Shown: positions 42,986 through 55,401 of the stretch, piece by piece | How the letters are laid out: the number at the start of each line of letters is the position of its first letter | Numbering within the stretch: the stretch's first letter is position 1 | Origin: Panopea generosa | Lineage: Eukaryota > Mollusca > Bivalvia > Adapedonta > Hiatellidae | NCBI GenBank assembly: GCA_029582155.1 | Contig: CM055907.1 | Coordinates: 13,227,492 to 13,291,491, forward strand | Direction: 5' to 3' | DNA length: 64,000 nucleotides | Notes under the pieces: model-generated | What the model saw: only the letters and a program-made list of their open reading frames with translations | What the model was told of the DNA's origin: nothing | Databases searched by the model: none | Made by a program: the position numbers and the translations under genes

Positions 42986-44134
42986 AAAAGCATAGATCCA
43001 CACTCGTTGCCTCTGCAGGGCTGTAGCCACACTGAGAAAATCAGAGGCACTTGCTTCCTATAGAATCTGTAGATTTTCAAACTTTTGATAAGTGTTTTTG
43101 TAAAAAAACATATGGCCACAAAATAAGAACTGCTCTTGCAACAAAATGTCATATTCTTCATATATTATATTTTCATGAAAAAACAAAATTCTTATTAGAG
43201 ATACTAAGAGTTGACATACACAGTTATGTTAGTTCTTAAAGGTTACCAATGTGTATTAAAGATAATGGTGTAAATCAAGGGCAACTGTATAAAATGCAGT
43301 TGATATTATAAATTTGAAAGGCTCAAAATATATCTCAGATATCAACAAAACACAGGAAATGCATTCTAGGAGCTCATAGTTTTTCAGGAGAACATGCCCC
43401 TGGACATCTCTAGCATGTTTTCGTTCATGCCTCTTTAAAAAACAAACTTTGGTTATGACCCTGCTCTGGTGACTGTGTTTTAGGATTCTTTTAATGAAAC
43501 TTCGTTAAATTTGAACATTAATTTTCTAAACAACATAGAAATGCACCTGCAGAAGGGCTGCAGTAAAATAAATTTGTTATAATTTGTGAAATTTTAATTG
43601 ACATAATTAATGAAACTGAAATGTTTGCCAGTATATACTGTGCATTGTTGGGGCCCATTTCTCTAATGTTTGTATGTTTACAAACTTCTTAGTGTAAAAT
43701 TTGAAGTTAAGAAATAAAATCGGGAAATCCATTTGATGTTTCACTTACATCATTTATGAAATTTTCTAAACCTTTTAAATAGTATTCTTCTTAAAAATTG
43801 CAAAAGTATACAAGTCCTATAATGCACAACTGAAATGTTCCTATGTGTCACAATTTGTTCATATGAAAATCTTAAGACTTAGGAAGGTTAGAGAAACAGT
43901 CCACTGATTTGGCTGATAAGTGAAAGTCATTTGTTATTGATAAATTTGTAATAAAAGAATTATGTACTACTTTGTCATGTTTTCTGTTCGGTACCTGAGC
44001 TAGCTAAGAAATACGGCTATGGGAGGTTAGCGTGATGGATTTAGAATGGAAACATTGAATTTAATGGTTTTGTACCATAACATTAAGATTCGACATACAG
44101 ATTTAAAACAACAACAGATGAATATACTAGTATA

Positions 44135-44530
44135 TGCAAGGGATGCCTGATACGTTCGTAAAAAATCTGAAGTTTTTTTTTTTTTAACAGTCTCATAAAA
44201 AAAACAGCGCAGAAAAACTATATTTCTTTCCCTTCCAAATACACCCAACCACATTTTATTTACAGCAAAAGTTAAACAATATTACATACAGTCCCCTAAC
44301 ATACAGTCCCCTAGTCCCCGGAGCATGACGTGAATAAATTGACGTCAAATGCAACGTTGAATGTTACTGTTGACAAACGTTCACTCTCACTCCTCTTGGT
44401 AACTGCCGTTCAGGCGTACACTTTTCTGGTTGGTGGTTAATTTATTTGTTTAATGTTTTTACATATCAGTCACTATCAAACGACGAAATAATGTTTTGTG
44501 TGTTCTGTGTCAGAGCTTCAAATTTTAATC
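44135..44530 (+). repeat. Dispersed repeat Y, copy 2
   Basis: Same order of blocks as 33695-34105 with about the same spacing. A short internal duplication (ACATACAGTCCCCTA twice near 44285-44312) is specific to this copy. Confidence 0.6.
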
Positions 44531-44539
44531 GCATATAAT

Positions 44540-44640
44540 TAAGTTTCAGACTGTGGCCGGGCTGTCCCCTGATCCGAACTCGTGACCCCTGGATTGAGTC
44601 AGACTCGCGACCAACTGGGCTTAAACTGGCCCTGACAAAT
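44540..44640 (-). mobile_element. SINE family B head only, reverse
   Basis: The complement shows GCCCAGTTGGTCGCGAGTCT and GGGGTCACGAGTTCGGATCA, the A- and B-box parts of a family B-like head. It sits inside another dispersed repeat (44135-44530) and next to it. Confidence 0.5.
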
Positions 44641-44950
44641 AAAAATGATATTACGCGTCTGCACACATACTTGGTCATTTTATTTTTATTTTTGCGTCAT
44701 ATGGACAGACGATAGACAATATAATTTCGAAAAAAATGAGTCAAGTGGAAATTTATGAAAATTGGTGTTATTTTAAAACTATTGTTTTTGGTTTTTTTAA
44801 CTTAGTTCAGAGTTTAATTAAATTCATCAATCTTCTTTAATAGATTTAAACCTCAGACTTTCAAAATTGCTGATATTTTTTTTATACTTTTTATAGCACA
44901 AGTTTTAATTAATAAGCACAAAATGTAATTTTCTGATACTATATCATTAA

Positions 44951-45180
44951 AGCCGAGACTGGTTAACTCAGTCAGTAGCACATCTGACTATAACTTTCAA
45001 TCCAGGGGTCGTGAGTTTTAATCCCTTCCCGGCCGTAGTCTCCACAATGATTGATATACGAAATATTATACAATTTCATTCATCTCACCACTGATAAGTG
45101 TGAAAATTATCACTTACTTGTGGAGATGGGTGTACACAAGTACTAGTTAACCTCAAAGGATCCCAGGGAAAAGTTGTTAA
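44951..45180 (+). mobile_element. SINE family B copy
   Basis: Head GGTTAACTCAGTCAGTAGCA and GGGGTCGTGAGTTTTAATCC, then TGATTGATATACGAAATATT, CATCTCACCACTGATAAGTG and TGTGGAGATGGGTGTACAC. The 3' end is replaced by another MITE (45178). Confidence 0.75.
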
Positions 45181-45207
45181 GGCCCTAATTTTCATGCCGC
45201 CCCGACC

Positions 45208-45238
<31 letters not shown>

Positions 45239-45338
45239 CATCAAAAAATTTAAAAATGAAAATAAAAAATAAAATCCTCCCGTTTTTATGAAAAATTTGG
45301 ATGATAATCTAGCAATTAATTTATAATGGCCTAAGCAA
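45178..45338. mobile_element. MITE with AATTAATTGCTAGATTATC ends, copy 2
   Basis: The right end GATAATCTAGCAATTAATTT then ATAATGGCC matches the family. The left part begins AAGGCCCTAATTTTCATGCC and includes an A-run of about 27 bases (45212-45238). It lies at the tail of a SINE. Confidence 0.55.
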
Positions 45339-45549
45339 ATTTGCTATTTTTCAATGATATAAATATAACACTAAACATTCAAACAAAAACAAAAACCATT
45401 GAAATAGTTTGTGTTTGCCAAAAAAATATTAATTTCTTGTAAACTGCTGGTGATGAGGTTTCATATAATAAATGTTAAGCTTTAGATGCAAAATATTAAT
45501 GAATTAAGGTCCTTTACCATAGATCACTGTTTGTGTAGAAAGGGCAGAC

Positions 45550-45766
45550 GCCACTTTCAACACATTTCAGGTTATATGTGGCATGTCAAGCTTTAACTTG
45601 TGGAGGAAGACCTTCGAATGAATCTGAGAAAAGATATCATCTTTCCACAAGTAACTCGCAAACTATCTGACATAAATTTTTTGGAGCAAGCAGGACTTCA
45701 ACCTATGACCTTAGCTGTGAGAGGTAAGTGATCTTTAGATGGCGCCTAAGACCACTTAAACTTTAT
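45550..45766 (-). mobile_element. SINE family A, reverse copy
   Basis: Reverse of the full element: CACATTTCAGGTTATATGTG, GTGGAGGAAGACCTTCGAAT, then AGCAAGCAGGACTTCAACCT and GGTCTTAGGCGCC complements. Confidence 0.75.
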
Positions 45767-46011
45767 TGTTAAATGCAAATTGGTTATTACAAAAATAAGT
45801 AATAAGATTCATGAGGTACTGACAGACTCCACTTGAAATGTGCGGCTTAGAAATATGTACTTGTGTAACTTACAATTTGTGCTGTATTCTTGGGGCGATG
45901 TAATAAAATATTTACTTTTATACTTTCTCAAAAAGAGATTTCTATACTACCGAAACAATTGATGCACAAACTGAGTCATTGCTTTTAAACATAATATTAT
46001 AGATAAGGTTG

Positions 46012-48960
46012 AAAATACACATGCATCTGTGTACTAGTGTTGCTATGTAAAATACACATGCATCTGTGTACTAGTGTTGCTATGTAAAATACACATACAT
46101 TTGTGTACTAGTGTGGCTATGTGAAATACACATGCATCTGTGTACTAGTATTGCTATGTAAAATACACATCCATCCGTGTACTAGTGTTACTTTGTAAAA
46201 TACACATATATCCATGTTCTAGTGTTGCTATGTGAAATACACATGCAGCCGTGTACTAGTGTTGCTATGTAAAATACACATGCATCTGTGTACTAGTGTT
46301 ACTTTGTCAAATACACATACATTCGTGTACTAGTGTTGCTATGTGAAATACACATACATCCGTTTACTGGTGTTGCTATGTGAAATACACACCCATCCGT
46401 GTACTAGTGTTGCTTTGTGAAAAACACATGCATCTGTGTACTAGTGTTACTTTGTAAAATACACATACATCCGTGTACTAGTGTTGCTATGTGAAATACA
46501 CATACATCTGTGTACTAGTGTTGCTATGTGAAATACACATTCATCCGTGTACTAGTGTTGCTATGTGAAATACACATGCATCTGTGTACTAGTGTTGCTA
46601 TGTGAAATACACATGCATCTGTGTACTAGTGTTGCTATGTGAAATACACATGCATCTGTGAAATACACATGCATCCATGTACTAGTGTTGCTATGTGAAA
46701 TACACATGCATCTGTGTACTAGTGTTGCTATGTAAAATACACATGCATCTGTGTGCTAGTGTTGCTATGTGAAATACACATGCATCTGTGTACTAGTGTT
46801 GCTATGTGAAATACACATGCATCTGTGTACTAGTGTTGCTATGTGAAATACACATTCATCCATGTACTAATGTTGCTATGTGACATACACATGCATCTGT
46901 GTACTAGTGTTGCTATGTAAAATACACATCCATCCATGTACTAGTGTTACTTTGTAAAATACATATACATCCGTGTACTAGTGTTGCTATATGAAATACA
47001 CATGCATCTGTGTACTAGTGTTGCTATGTAAATTACACATCCATCTGTGAACTAGTGTTGCTTTGTAAAATACATATACATCTGTGTACTAGTGTTGCTA
47101 TGTGATATACACATGCATTCGTTTACTAGTGTTTCTATGTGAAATACACATCCATCCGTGTACTAGTGATGCTATGTGAAATACACATCCATCCATGTGC
47201 TAGTGTTGCTATGTGAAATACACATCCATCTGTGTGCTAGTGTTGCTTTGTGAAATACACCTGCATCTGTGTACTAGTGTTACTTTGTAAAATACACATA
47301 CATCCGTTTACTAGTGTTGCTATGTGAAATACACATGCATCTGTGTACTAGTGTTGCTATGTGAAATACACATGTATCTGTGTACTAGTGTTACTTTGTA
47401 AATACACATGCATCCATGTACTAGTGTTGCTATGTAAAATACACATGCATATGTGCACTAGTGTTGCTGTGTGAAATACACATTCATCTGTGTACTAGTG
47501 TTGCTTTGTAAAATACACATGCATATGTGTACTAGTGTTGCTATGTGAAATACACATGCATCCTCGTACTAGTGTTGCTATGTGAAATACACATGCATAT
47601 GTGTACTAGTGTTGCTATGTGAAATACACATGCATCCTCGTACTAGTGTTGCTATATGAAATACACATGCATATGTGTACTAGTGTTGCTATATAAAATA
47701 CACATGAATCCATGTACTAGTGTTGCTATGTGAAATACACATGCATCTGTGTACTAGTGTTGCTATGTAAAATACACATGCATCGTCGTACTAGTGTTGC
47801 TATGTAAAATACACATACATCCATGTACTAGTGTTGCTATGTGAAAAACACATCCATCCGTATACTAGTGTTGCTATGAGAAATACACATGCATCCGTGT
47901 ACTAGTGTTGCTATGTAAAATAAACATGCATCCATGTACTAGTGTTGCTATGTGAAATACACATGCGTCTGTGTACTAGTGTTGCTATGTGAAATACACA
48001 TGCATCCGTGTACTAGTGTTGCTATGTGCAACACACATGCATCCGTGTACTAGTGTTACTTCGTACAATAAACATACATCTGTGTACTAGTGTTGCTATG
48101 TGAAATACACATGCATGTGTGTACTAGTGTTGCTTTGTGAAATACACATCCATCTGTGTACTAGTGTTGCTATGTGAAATACACATGCATCCATGTACTA
48201 GTGTTACTTTGTACAATAAACATACATCTGTGTACTAGTGTTGCTATGTGAAATACACATTCATCCGTGTACTAGTGTTGCTATGTGAAATACACATGCA
48301 TCTGTGTACTAGTGTTACTTTGTACAATAAACATACATCTGTGTACTAGTGTTGCTATGTGAAATACACATTCATCCGTGTACTAGTGTTGCTATGTGAA
48401 ATACACATCCATCCATGTGCTAGTGTTGCTATGTGAAAACACATCCATCTGTTTACTAGTGTTGCTATGAGAAATACACATCCATTCGTTTGCTAGTGTT
48501 GCTATATGAAATACACATGCATCTGTGTACTAGTGTTGCTATTTAAAATACACATGCATCTGTGTACTAGTGTTGCATTGTAAAATACATGTGCATCCGT
48601 TTACTAATATTGCTATGTGAAATACACATGAATCCGTTTACTAGTGTTGCTATGTGAAATACACATACATCTGTGTACTAGTGATACTATGTGAAATACA
48701 CATGCATCTGTGTACTAGTGTTGCTATGTGAAATACACATGCATCCGTTTACTAGTGTTGCTATGTGAAATACACATGCATCTGTGTACTAGTGTTGCTA
48801 TGTGAAATACACATGCATCCGTTTATTAGTGTTGCTACGTGAAATACACATACATCCATGTACTAGTGTTGCTATGTAAAATACACATGCATCTGTGTAA
48901 TAGTGTTGCTATGTAAAATACACATGCATCTGTGTACTAGTGTTGCTATGTAAAATATAC
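46012..48960. repeat. 37-bp tandem repeat array, about 80 copies
   Basis: The consensus unit is 37 bp: ACACATGCATCTGTGTACTA then GTGTTGCTATGTGAAAT. There are about 80 copies over 2.95 kb. Variants are scattered (GCATC/TCATC/CCATC, TGTG/CGTG, GCTATG/ACTTTG) and some recur in blocks, e.g. ACTTTGTACAATAAACATAC at 48190, 48305 and similarly at 48056. Each unit holds ATGCAT and ACTAGT palindromes. No spacers and no coding potential. Confidence 0.95.
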
Positions 48961-49889
48961 TGAAAACCAAAAGTTAAGTCAGTAAAAATACATGAGAAAT
49001 CCCATAGGGTTCATTTAAAGTTGGAAGTGTGCCTGGGTATGGAAATGATATTTTGAAGATGCAGTCTACATGTAAAATATCTTAGGTATATTGCTTAAAC
49101 ATTAGAGAATATAATTTTTAAAGTTCCCTTAAAATGTGCTTATGATCCCTGTGGCGGGGGCATTTGTGATCGAATCACACTGGTTCAACAACTTGAGTGT
49201 GAGTCTGAGAGTGTGTTGTTATATAACTGCTGTGCGATGAGAAATGGAGTTGCTATTTGTTTAAATGTACATTTTAACATTCTCCCTATAATAACTATAT
49301 GTCAAACAGTGACCCCGTGGCGGCCCCAGTATGACATAGGGACCTGACTTCAACCACCTTTTACAAGACCTCCAAACAAAGTTACATGTAAATTATCTAA
49401 GGTCTATGGCGAGAACTTTCAGAGAAAATGTTTTTTTAAAGTTTCCTTTAAAACGTGCTTATAAGCCCTGTGGTTTGGTTAAGATTCGTTGAAAAAAATG
49501 GAGGTGCTATCGCATCTACAAGAAAAAGGTTTGTCACAGAGAGAAGACAAGAAAAATTACTTGTATTTTTTCTGCTTTTAATAGGATTTCTCTTTCACTC
49601 TTTCTCTCTCTTTCTCACTTTCACACGCTTTCTTTCTTTCTTTCTTTCTTTCTATTTCTCAACCACCTATTATATACTCATAAATGTTTGTATTAACACA
49701 AAAGATGTGTTGTTTTTTCTGTTAAAATACATTGTATACTTGTTCTTTGTGATGGAGGGATGAATCAAAATATTGTAGCTGGTCCATTTTAGTTTGCTAG
49801 TCCGCGTTTTTATATCTACCCCATATAAACATGTTACCAAGGAATTACATAGAGAAGGAAATGCGACTGATTAAGAGTTTGTGAACGCT
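48961..49889. other. Sequence right of the 37-bp array, no gene recognised
   Basis: Contains a CT/TTTC-rich stretch (49585-49655) and TA(T/A)GACC-like direct similarities (CCCTGTGGCGG and CCCGTGGCGGC; TTAAAACGTGCTTATAAGCC near 49450 resembles TTAAAATGTGCTTATGATCC near 49130). That suggests two old copies of a ~320-bp segment. Confidence 0.4.
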
Positions 49890-50300
49890 CGCGTATTCAC
49901 GCAAAATCTCACAATATCTCATTTTCAATTATCTTCACTTCCATTCACCTAAGGAACACAAATCAAACTTCTTACATTGCAGAATGAAATTCTCATCAAA
50001 ACAATACCATTCCCAACAATTTGTGTTTAAAATTGTTGAAGCGAATCTGTTTACAAAATTTGTATACTGCAGCTAATATAACGACAAATTACGAGAATAT
50101 TTCCTTCAAATCTCAATATCTTTAATTCAAGATCATTTTGCATGATCAAACCATGTTTAAACATCTAAAATTACATACAGATTACAGAAAATGTTTATGT
50201 TAAGAAATCAGTTGCCTGTAAGTTTATGAATGATTAACTTGCCAAATAATGAATCCTTCTTGTGCTGTTTTATCAACATTTAGTCAGGAGATACATGTTT
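49890..50300 (-). repeat. Dispersed repeat X, copy 2
   Basis: Reverse copy of the 16870 repeat. It also shares AAGAAATCAGTTGCCTGTAA and TTGCCAAATAATGAATCCTT with 42862-42945, so a third partial copy lies there. Confidence 0.6.
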
Positions 50301-50339
50301 CCTATCCTTCTTTACAAGTCCTTGATGTTGCTAAGTCAG

Positions 50340-50475
50340 TGTTTTATTTATTTTACATTGATTGTGAAACCAATTCTTTAACTACTAAGACACATCACTC
50401 TTAAAGCAGATAAAGAATCTTGCTCAAGTTCACCACACGAAACTATGGGGGAGGATAGCACCCATGTGGTTCTTT
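50340..50475 (-). mobile_element. SINE family E, reverse partial
   Basis: TTTTACATTGATTGTGAAAC, then AAAGCAGATAAAGAATCTTG and CAAGTTCACCACACGAAACT match the family body in reverse. Confidence 0.6.
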
Positions 50476-51086
50476 TTATAAATTTAAAGAAATGAAGAAC
50501 GTTATTTTTGGGTGATAATTTTCTCATTTTTAAAGCAACACATCCACGTTTAAACTTTTTTAAAAAGTTTTTCAATTGAGTTGTGAGCACATTTCCCATA
50601 CATAAATATATGGTCAGTGAGCTGTATATGTGCTAACAAACACTATCCAGAAAGCTTTAGAATTATAAAAAAAGATGTCCAAATTATAAAGCGTGACAAA
50701 CGCTTTATAAATTATTTTTAAATTGCCGAGGATTCCAACTTGGCTTCAAATTGAAATATGCGAGTCGTATTAAAAAACTTCACGTTTTAGTGCGTAGTGT
50801 ACTTTACCTGCCTTGAAAGTCATTTTGACAATTTTTTTGGACTCGGGTGAGTTACACGCTTGTTTTATAAAGTGTTAGACACGCATTATAATTTGGGCAT
50901 CATTTTGTTCCGGATTGTGTTTATATGCTCATATACAGCTAATTGATCATATGTTTGTATGGGAAATGTGCTCATAACTCAATTAAATTTAGATTTATAA
51001 AAGTTCAAACGTGGATGTGTTGCTTTAATGCAAACAATAAGTAAAAACTTCTGAAGCTATCAATAAGAAATTTTCGTATGATGTCA

Positions 51087-51860
51087 GGAGCAGATCCAGC
51101 ATTTCAGTTTAGTAGGTGGGGGATGGTGGTGTGGGGGCCGGGGGGTGCGGCATAGCCGTTTGTTTTTAAAGAGCAGATCAGCAATTTGATGTGTTATTAA
51201 AAACTGTTTTTGTGAATTTTAAAAGTTTTTTTGGTCAAAATATATAATTAACAAAAATTCCAGTATTTTTCGTTTTCAAATTAAGTAACTGACCACCAGA
51301 CCATGTACATAAATCTCTATATAAGTCCTTGTTAAATCAGAGACATAATCAAGTTTTGCATAATAAATTTATATTAAAGGTACCATATTGCAGGATTTTT
51401 CAAAATTTTAAAATTGGCTTATTTCACATTTCTGATTTTAATGATAATGAGATGCGTTTCATCCATTTTAAAAATAAATTTATTTTTAGCACTTTTTCTT
51501 TTTTTCTTGATATAGATCTACTCCATTTTTAAGCCACTGAGTAAAGCAATTTTTGTTAGCAACTTTCAAGTCCTGCTATCATGATAAGCACCAGTCGAGA
51601 TTCAAATTTAGATTTTTTTCATGGGAAAATATATTTTAATCAAATATTATGATGGGGAATTAACTATATCTATTGCCCCTTTTCCTTATGTATGTTTTCT
51701 TCATGTCAAGGACATATATTTCTGTCTTATTACCTGCTCTTGTGATATATTTACATGGGTGCTAATTAATCTGCATTTAATAAGTGCTACCCGATATTCG
51801 TGTAATGCAGGCCCTGTACCCCCAAAGCAAAATCCTGGATCCGCATCTGTTAAGGGGAGG
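51087..51860. mobile_element. Possible DNA element with GATCCAG...CTGGATC ends
   Basis: GGAGCAGATCCAGCATTTCA at the left and AAAATCCTGGATCCGCATCT at the right are partly inverted, each beside a G- or C-rich run. The interior has no recognised frame. The pairing may be accidental. Confidence 0.3.
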
Positions 51861-53134
51861 GGTGTCAAGGAAATAAAAAAGAGTGTGAAGTATTTGTCGA
51901 TTTTCCTAGCCTACTAGGTCAACACGGTCTCACACGTGTTTGTAAATTAACATCGTCCATAAAGGTCCCGGCGACATTTAGAATGTTGATCCGGACACAC
52001 ATATATGTATAATAGATCAAATTGGAAATCACTGTTGACGTCACAACTCGGCGGGAGAAATTCCATACATTTTTGGGCAGCCATGTTTGTTTTGAGTGTT
52101 TGAATATTTTCGACGTATAACAAAAGCTTTAGATCTGTTTTAACAAAGAGTCAACGGTGCATAACGCAAGAGTTGAAACAGGTACGTTATTGAATAAAGC
52201 AGGGAATGGTCAAATACCACTAGAACTTTGCCACTTTCGCAGAACAATAATATTCTTATATTATAATTGCAATAGAGCACCTGTTGACCTGGACGTGTAA
52301 CTTTGCATCCTTGTTGCAGGCGTTTCATTAAATTTGCTAGGACAGTTTTCTGTTCTTTAAATATAAGTATGTTTTTTTTTCTAATATGAGATGTAGACTT
52401 TATTGTTTTTACACGGGAATTATTGTATAATGTCGAAGATGATGATATTTTTCGATTGTCTTCAGTTTTCGCGGTTTGGCTAATTAATTAGCGTTGTTCA
52501 AGAGCAGCAAACAAGAAAACTAACGCAGTCTCCTCTTTTAACAATAATATTTTCTGATGTGTGACCATTATGTCTTTAATTTGTTCATCATTTGCAGTCA
52601 TTCGGCCTAATTGAAGGAAAAATATATCTGCAAGTATTGTGGTACTTCAGGCCAGGTTTATCGTTTTGATCAATACAAATACATCAAAATATATGTGTGG
52701 TTGTGAAATTGTCTTTTTTTTAAACAAAATCCTATACATACTCAGTTGTGTTAGGTCAATGAGGTCGAGATGTATCACCTTAATTGATGCAAATGGTGGA
52801 CATACAAGCATTTTTCCTTAGATGGAATTCATAGTTTTCTGTTGACGAAATATCAATTAGATTTAATGTAGTTCACCGATTATGAAAGTTGAGAAATGTA
52901 TATACATGCATGTGAGATAGTATAAGAACATATTGTTTGAGTTGAACTTAAGATGTCAAGTATTGTAAAATATACATCAAGCCCTCACTTTACTCTTTGT
53001 TGGAATGGGGTTAGGTCCCTCTGAAGTGGAATTTTTTGCTTGTTTTTCATGGGAAAGGGGCATTTTTGTAAAACTTGGACGGCAAATGCTATCATATTAT
53101 ATGTGATAATATTAGGGGATGGGCGGTTCAGTCG

Positions 53135-53230
53135 TGACAGTACTGCATGAGATCGGACTCGTAAGCGCTGACACACATGTATCATGCTGCAGACACATAG
53201 TATAATACTCCTCCTAATAGCATTAAACAT
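53135..53230 (-). mobile_element. SINE family C, reverse fragment
   Basis: Matches the middle of the family: GACTCGTAAGCGCTGACACA, then ATCATGCTGCAGACACATAG. Ends are missing. Another small reverse fragment (TAGAATTATCCTTCAAATGC) lies at 60110-60150. Confidence 0.5.
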
Positions 53231-53309
53231 AGCCCCAGATAATTTTGTGACATGAGAGTTATTTACCCAAAGTTTCTGGAGGTTGTGAGAAGACATTGTT
53301 TCAAATTGG

Positions 53310-53433
53310 GCCATCCTTAAAAAATATTTGTTTTCTGTGCTCCGATCCAGTATTTTGGGGTAGCTGCAAATTATTTGTGCGTAGGTAGGAGCATTGCAAA
53401 CCAGCTGTTGCAAACAATATATTTTGTAAGGAT
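53310..53433. mobile_element. MITE with GGCCATCCTTAAAAAAT ends, copy 2
   Basis: 124 bp, same terminal sequence as 24872-25104 but with a shorter interior. It lies directly beside a different MITE (53441-53669). Confidence 0.6.
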
Positions 53434-53440
53434 GGCCAGC

Positions 53441-53669
53441 CATTATAAATTAATTGCTAGATTATCATCCAAATTTCTCTTAAAAACAGGGAGGGTGGGA
53501 GGATTTTATTTTTAAAATGTTTTATATTTTTTTTTAATAAATTTTTTTTTATTTTTTTTGTAGTTATTTTGTTTTTATTTTTTTATGAACATAAAAAGGG
53601 TTCGAGCAGCATGAAAATTAAGGGGCAGGCGGGGATGATTATCTAGCAGTTAATTTATTATGGCCTAAT
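53441..53669. mobile_element. MITE with AATTAATTGCTAGATTATC ends, copy 1
   Basis: Inverted repeats of about 33 bp. The left side reads TATAAATTAATTGCTAGATT and the right side ends GTTAATTTATTATGGCC. A T/A-rich centre includes homopolymer T tracts. Other copies are at 45178-45338 and 7954-8133. Confidence 0.65.
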
Positions 53670-53849
53670 GGGAATATTTTATATGTCTGTCCCAAAATTT
53701 AATGCATTAGCAATAATATTTATTCTACTGAACAATACAATAAATATGTCTATGCAGACCTCGTTTAGTCACAAAATTATAGATAGTTTGGCAGTTCTTG
53801 GTTTGTCTATGAAATAAGTATTGATATTTATATTCTGTGGGGAGTTTCA

Positions 53850-54140
53850 TTTTTAGCTCGCCAAGACAAAGCCCAAGGATAGTTATTGCCATGACCCCAG
53901 CGTCGTCTTCGGCGGCGTCTGTAGACACCCAGGTTAAACTTTATGTTTAAGTTTAAGATGTCTATGCAACCACTCATTGGATGTGAATGAAACTTCGCAT
54001 GTGTGTTCACCATCATCAATGGAACACACACAGACAAGAACCATAACTCTGGATTGCATTTTGGCACAGATATGGCCCTTTTTGGATTAAAACACCCAGG
54101 GGCAAGCTTTGTTGTCTTCTGACAACTCTTGTTCAATAAT
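53850..54140 (+). repeat. Probable dispersed repeat with TTTAGCTCGCC start
   Basis: Starts TTTTTAGCTCGCCAAGACAA, then GACCCCAGCGTCGTCTTCGG and TGAATGAAACTTCGCATGTG, and ends TGACAACTCTTGTTCAA. Local GC is higher than its surroundings. TTTAGCTC...-type repeats are widespread in bivalve genomes (from memory, unverified). Only one copy is here. Confidence 0.4.
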
Positions 54141-54893
54141 GCACAGTTTTAAACATTGCTTTAACTTAATCATTTTCATCTGCCTCTTTATCATCAGTTG
54201 CATGTGTACTTTTAACATTCTAACATTTCTTGGATGTGTGTGTGTGGGGTGAGGCGGGGGAGGTACTATAGAGCATGATTGTGGTTGTTGAATACAGAAC
54301 AAGTTTGGCTGTAAATATAAAGCTAACATGTTTGGCTGGTTAACACAAGTGGCTTAAATAGCTTGGATATTTTGTGTTGTCTGTTCAAATGGACATCAAA
54401 TTTTACATTTTGCCTTTTATCTTATATGAGTTATCTTTGGATTTCTTACACACCGTTGTTGAGAAGTTACATTAGCAGAACACCATGTTTTGTTTTTGGA
54501 GAAAAATGAACTTAATTAGTTTCTTTTTGTATTTTTTTGCGTCATGTTTATAGTTGATTTGTTGACAATCACATGTCAGTTTATCGACACTTGCTTTTTG
54601 AAAATATGATGAGGTGATACTATAAGTGGGCTCCGGCTGGCACGGCCACATTCTGGCTTCAAGGAATGGACAAATTCCGGCAGTTTGACTGGCAAATTTT
54701 GCACCCCCTTTTCCCGCCACCATTTTCTTTTCAAATATGTAAATAGCATAATGATTGAGATAAGTGCATTTAAACACCATAAATTTTCACAATTACCAAA
54801 TGTGCCTTTTCCCTGCCGCCGGAATATGGTCAGGCTATCGGGAACCTGGATTGGTTTTAGTATCAATGATAAATCAAACCTCTAAGTGACATT

Positions 54894-55190
54894 GTTTATT
54901 AATTACACAGACTGGATTACCATTATAACCGGTAAAATTTATCACTGAAGTGAGTTGAATTGAAACCAATCAGCTATTTTTATTTACAAGGACATGTCAA
55001 TAAATTGGTGCAATGAAGATTGATTTTCAGAGAATGTTAAGTTATTAACGCATATAAAAATTTATTTTAGAGTAAAACACTTGCTTAAGGGTAATTGATA
55101 CGCACATACAACAACGTTGATGCATATCCACAAATTTTTAATGTATCGTATATGCAAATATGCATCATATCTGGGGCTCTGGAACATGCA
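54894..55190 (+). repeat. Dispersed repeat Z, copy 1
   Basis: Pairs with 59082-59338: TTAATTACACAGACT, CAATGAAGATTGATTTTCAG, TAATTGATACGCACATA and GCATATCCACAAATTTTTAA, ending TATCTGGGGCTCTG. Confidence 0.65.
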
Positions 55191-55358
55191 GTGATTTTTA
55201 ATGCTGTCCCATCCTGTTCAACTCCCTTAGTTGCGTCAGATACAAATACTAATTCACACAGTTTGCAACAATAACTAGCCTTGGATTCACTGTAGTACAG
55301 CCATGTTTACAAAGTCTTGCTTTCATTTTGCAGAGCAAACAAGATGCTATTAGGCAGT

Positions 55359-55361
<3 letters not shown>

Positions 55362-55397
<36 letters not shown>
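55362..55397. repeat. (AT)n microsatellite
   Basis: About 18 AT dinucleotides. No gene context. Confidence 0.9.

Positions 55398-55401
<4 letters not shown>

Noticed and set aside
46012..48960. CRISPR-like array
   Set aside because: Units are contiguous with no unique spacers, in a eukaryotic genome. It is a minisatellite.
51950..52330. Possible gene 5' end (GGCGGGAG, CAGCCATG)
   Set aside because: Local promoter-like look, but the ATG frame is very short and no exon with a recognisable protein follows.
53828..54136. Minus-strand frame with an Arg run
   Set aside because: The Arg run is a translation of a GC-rich repeat segment. No homologous protein recognised.
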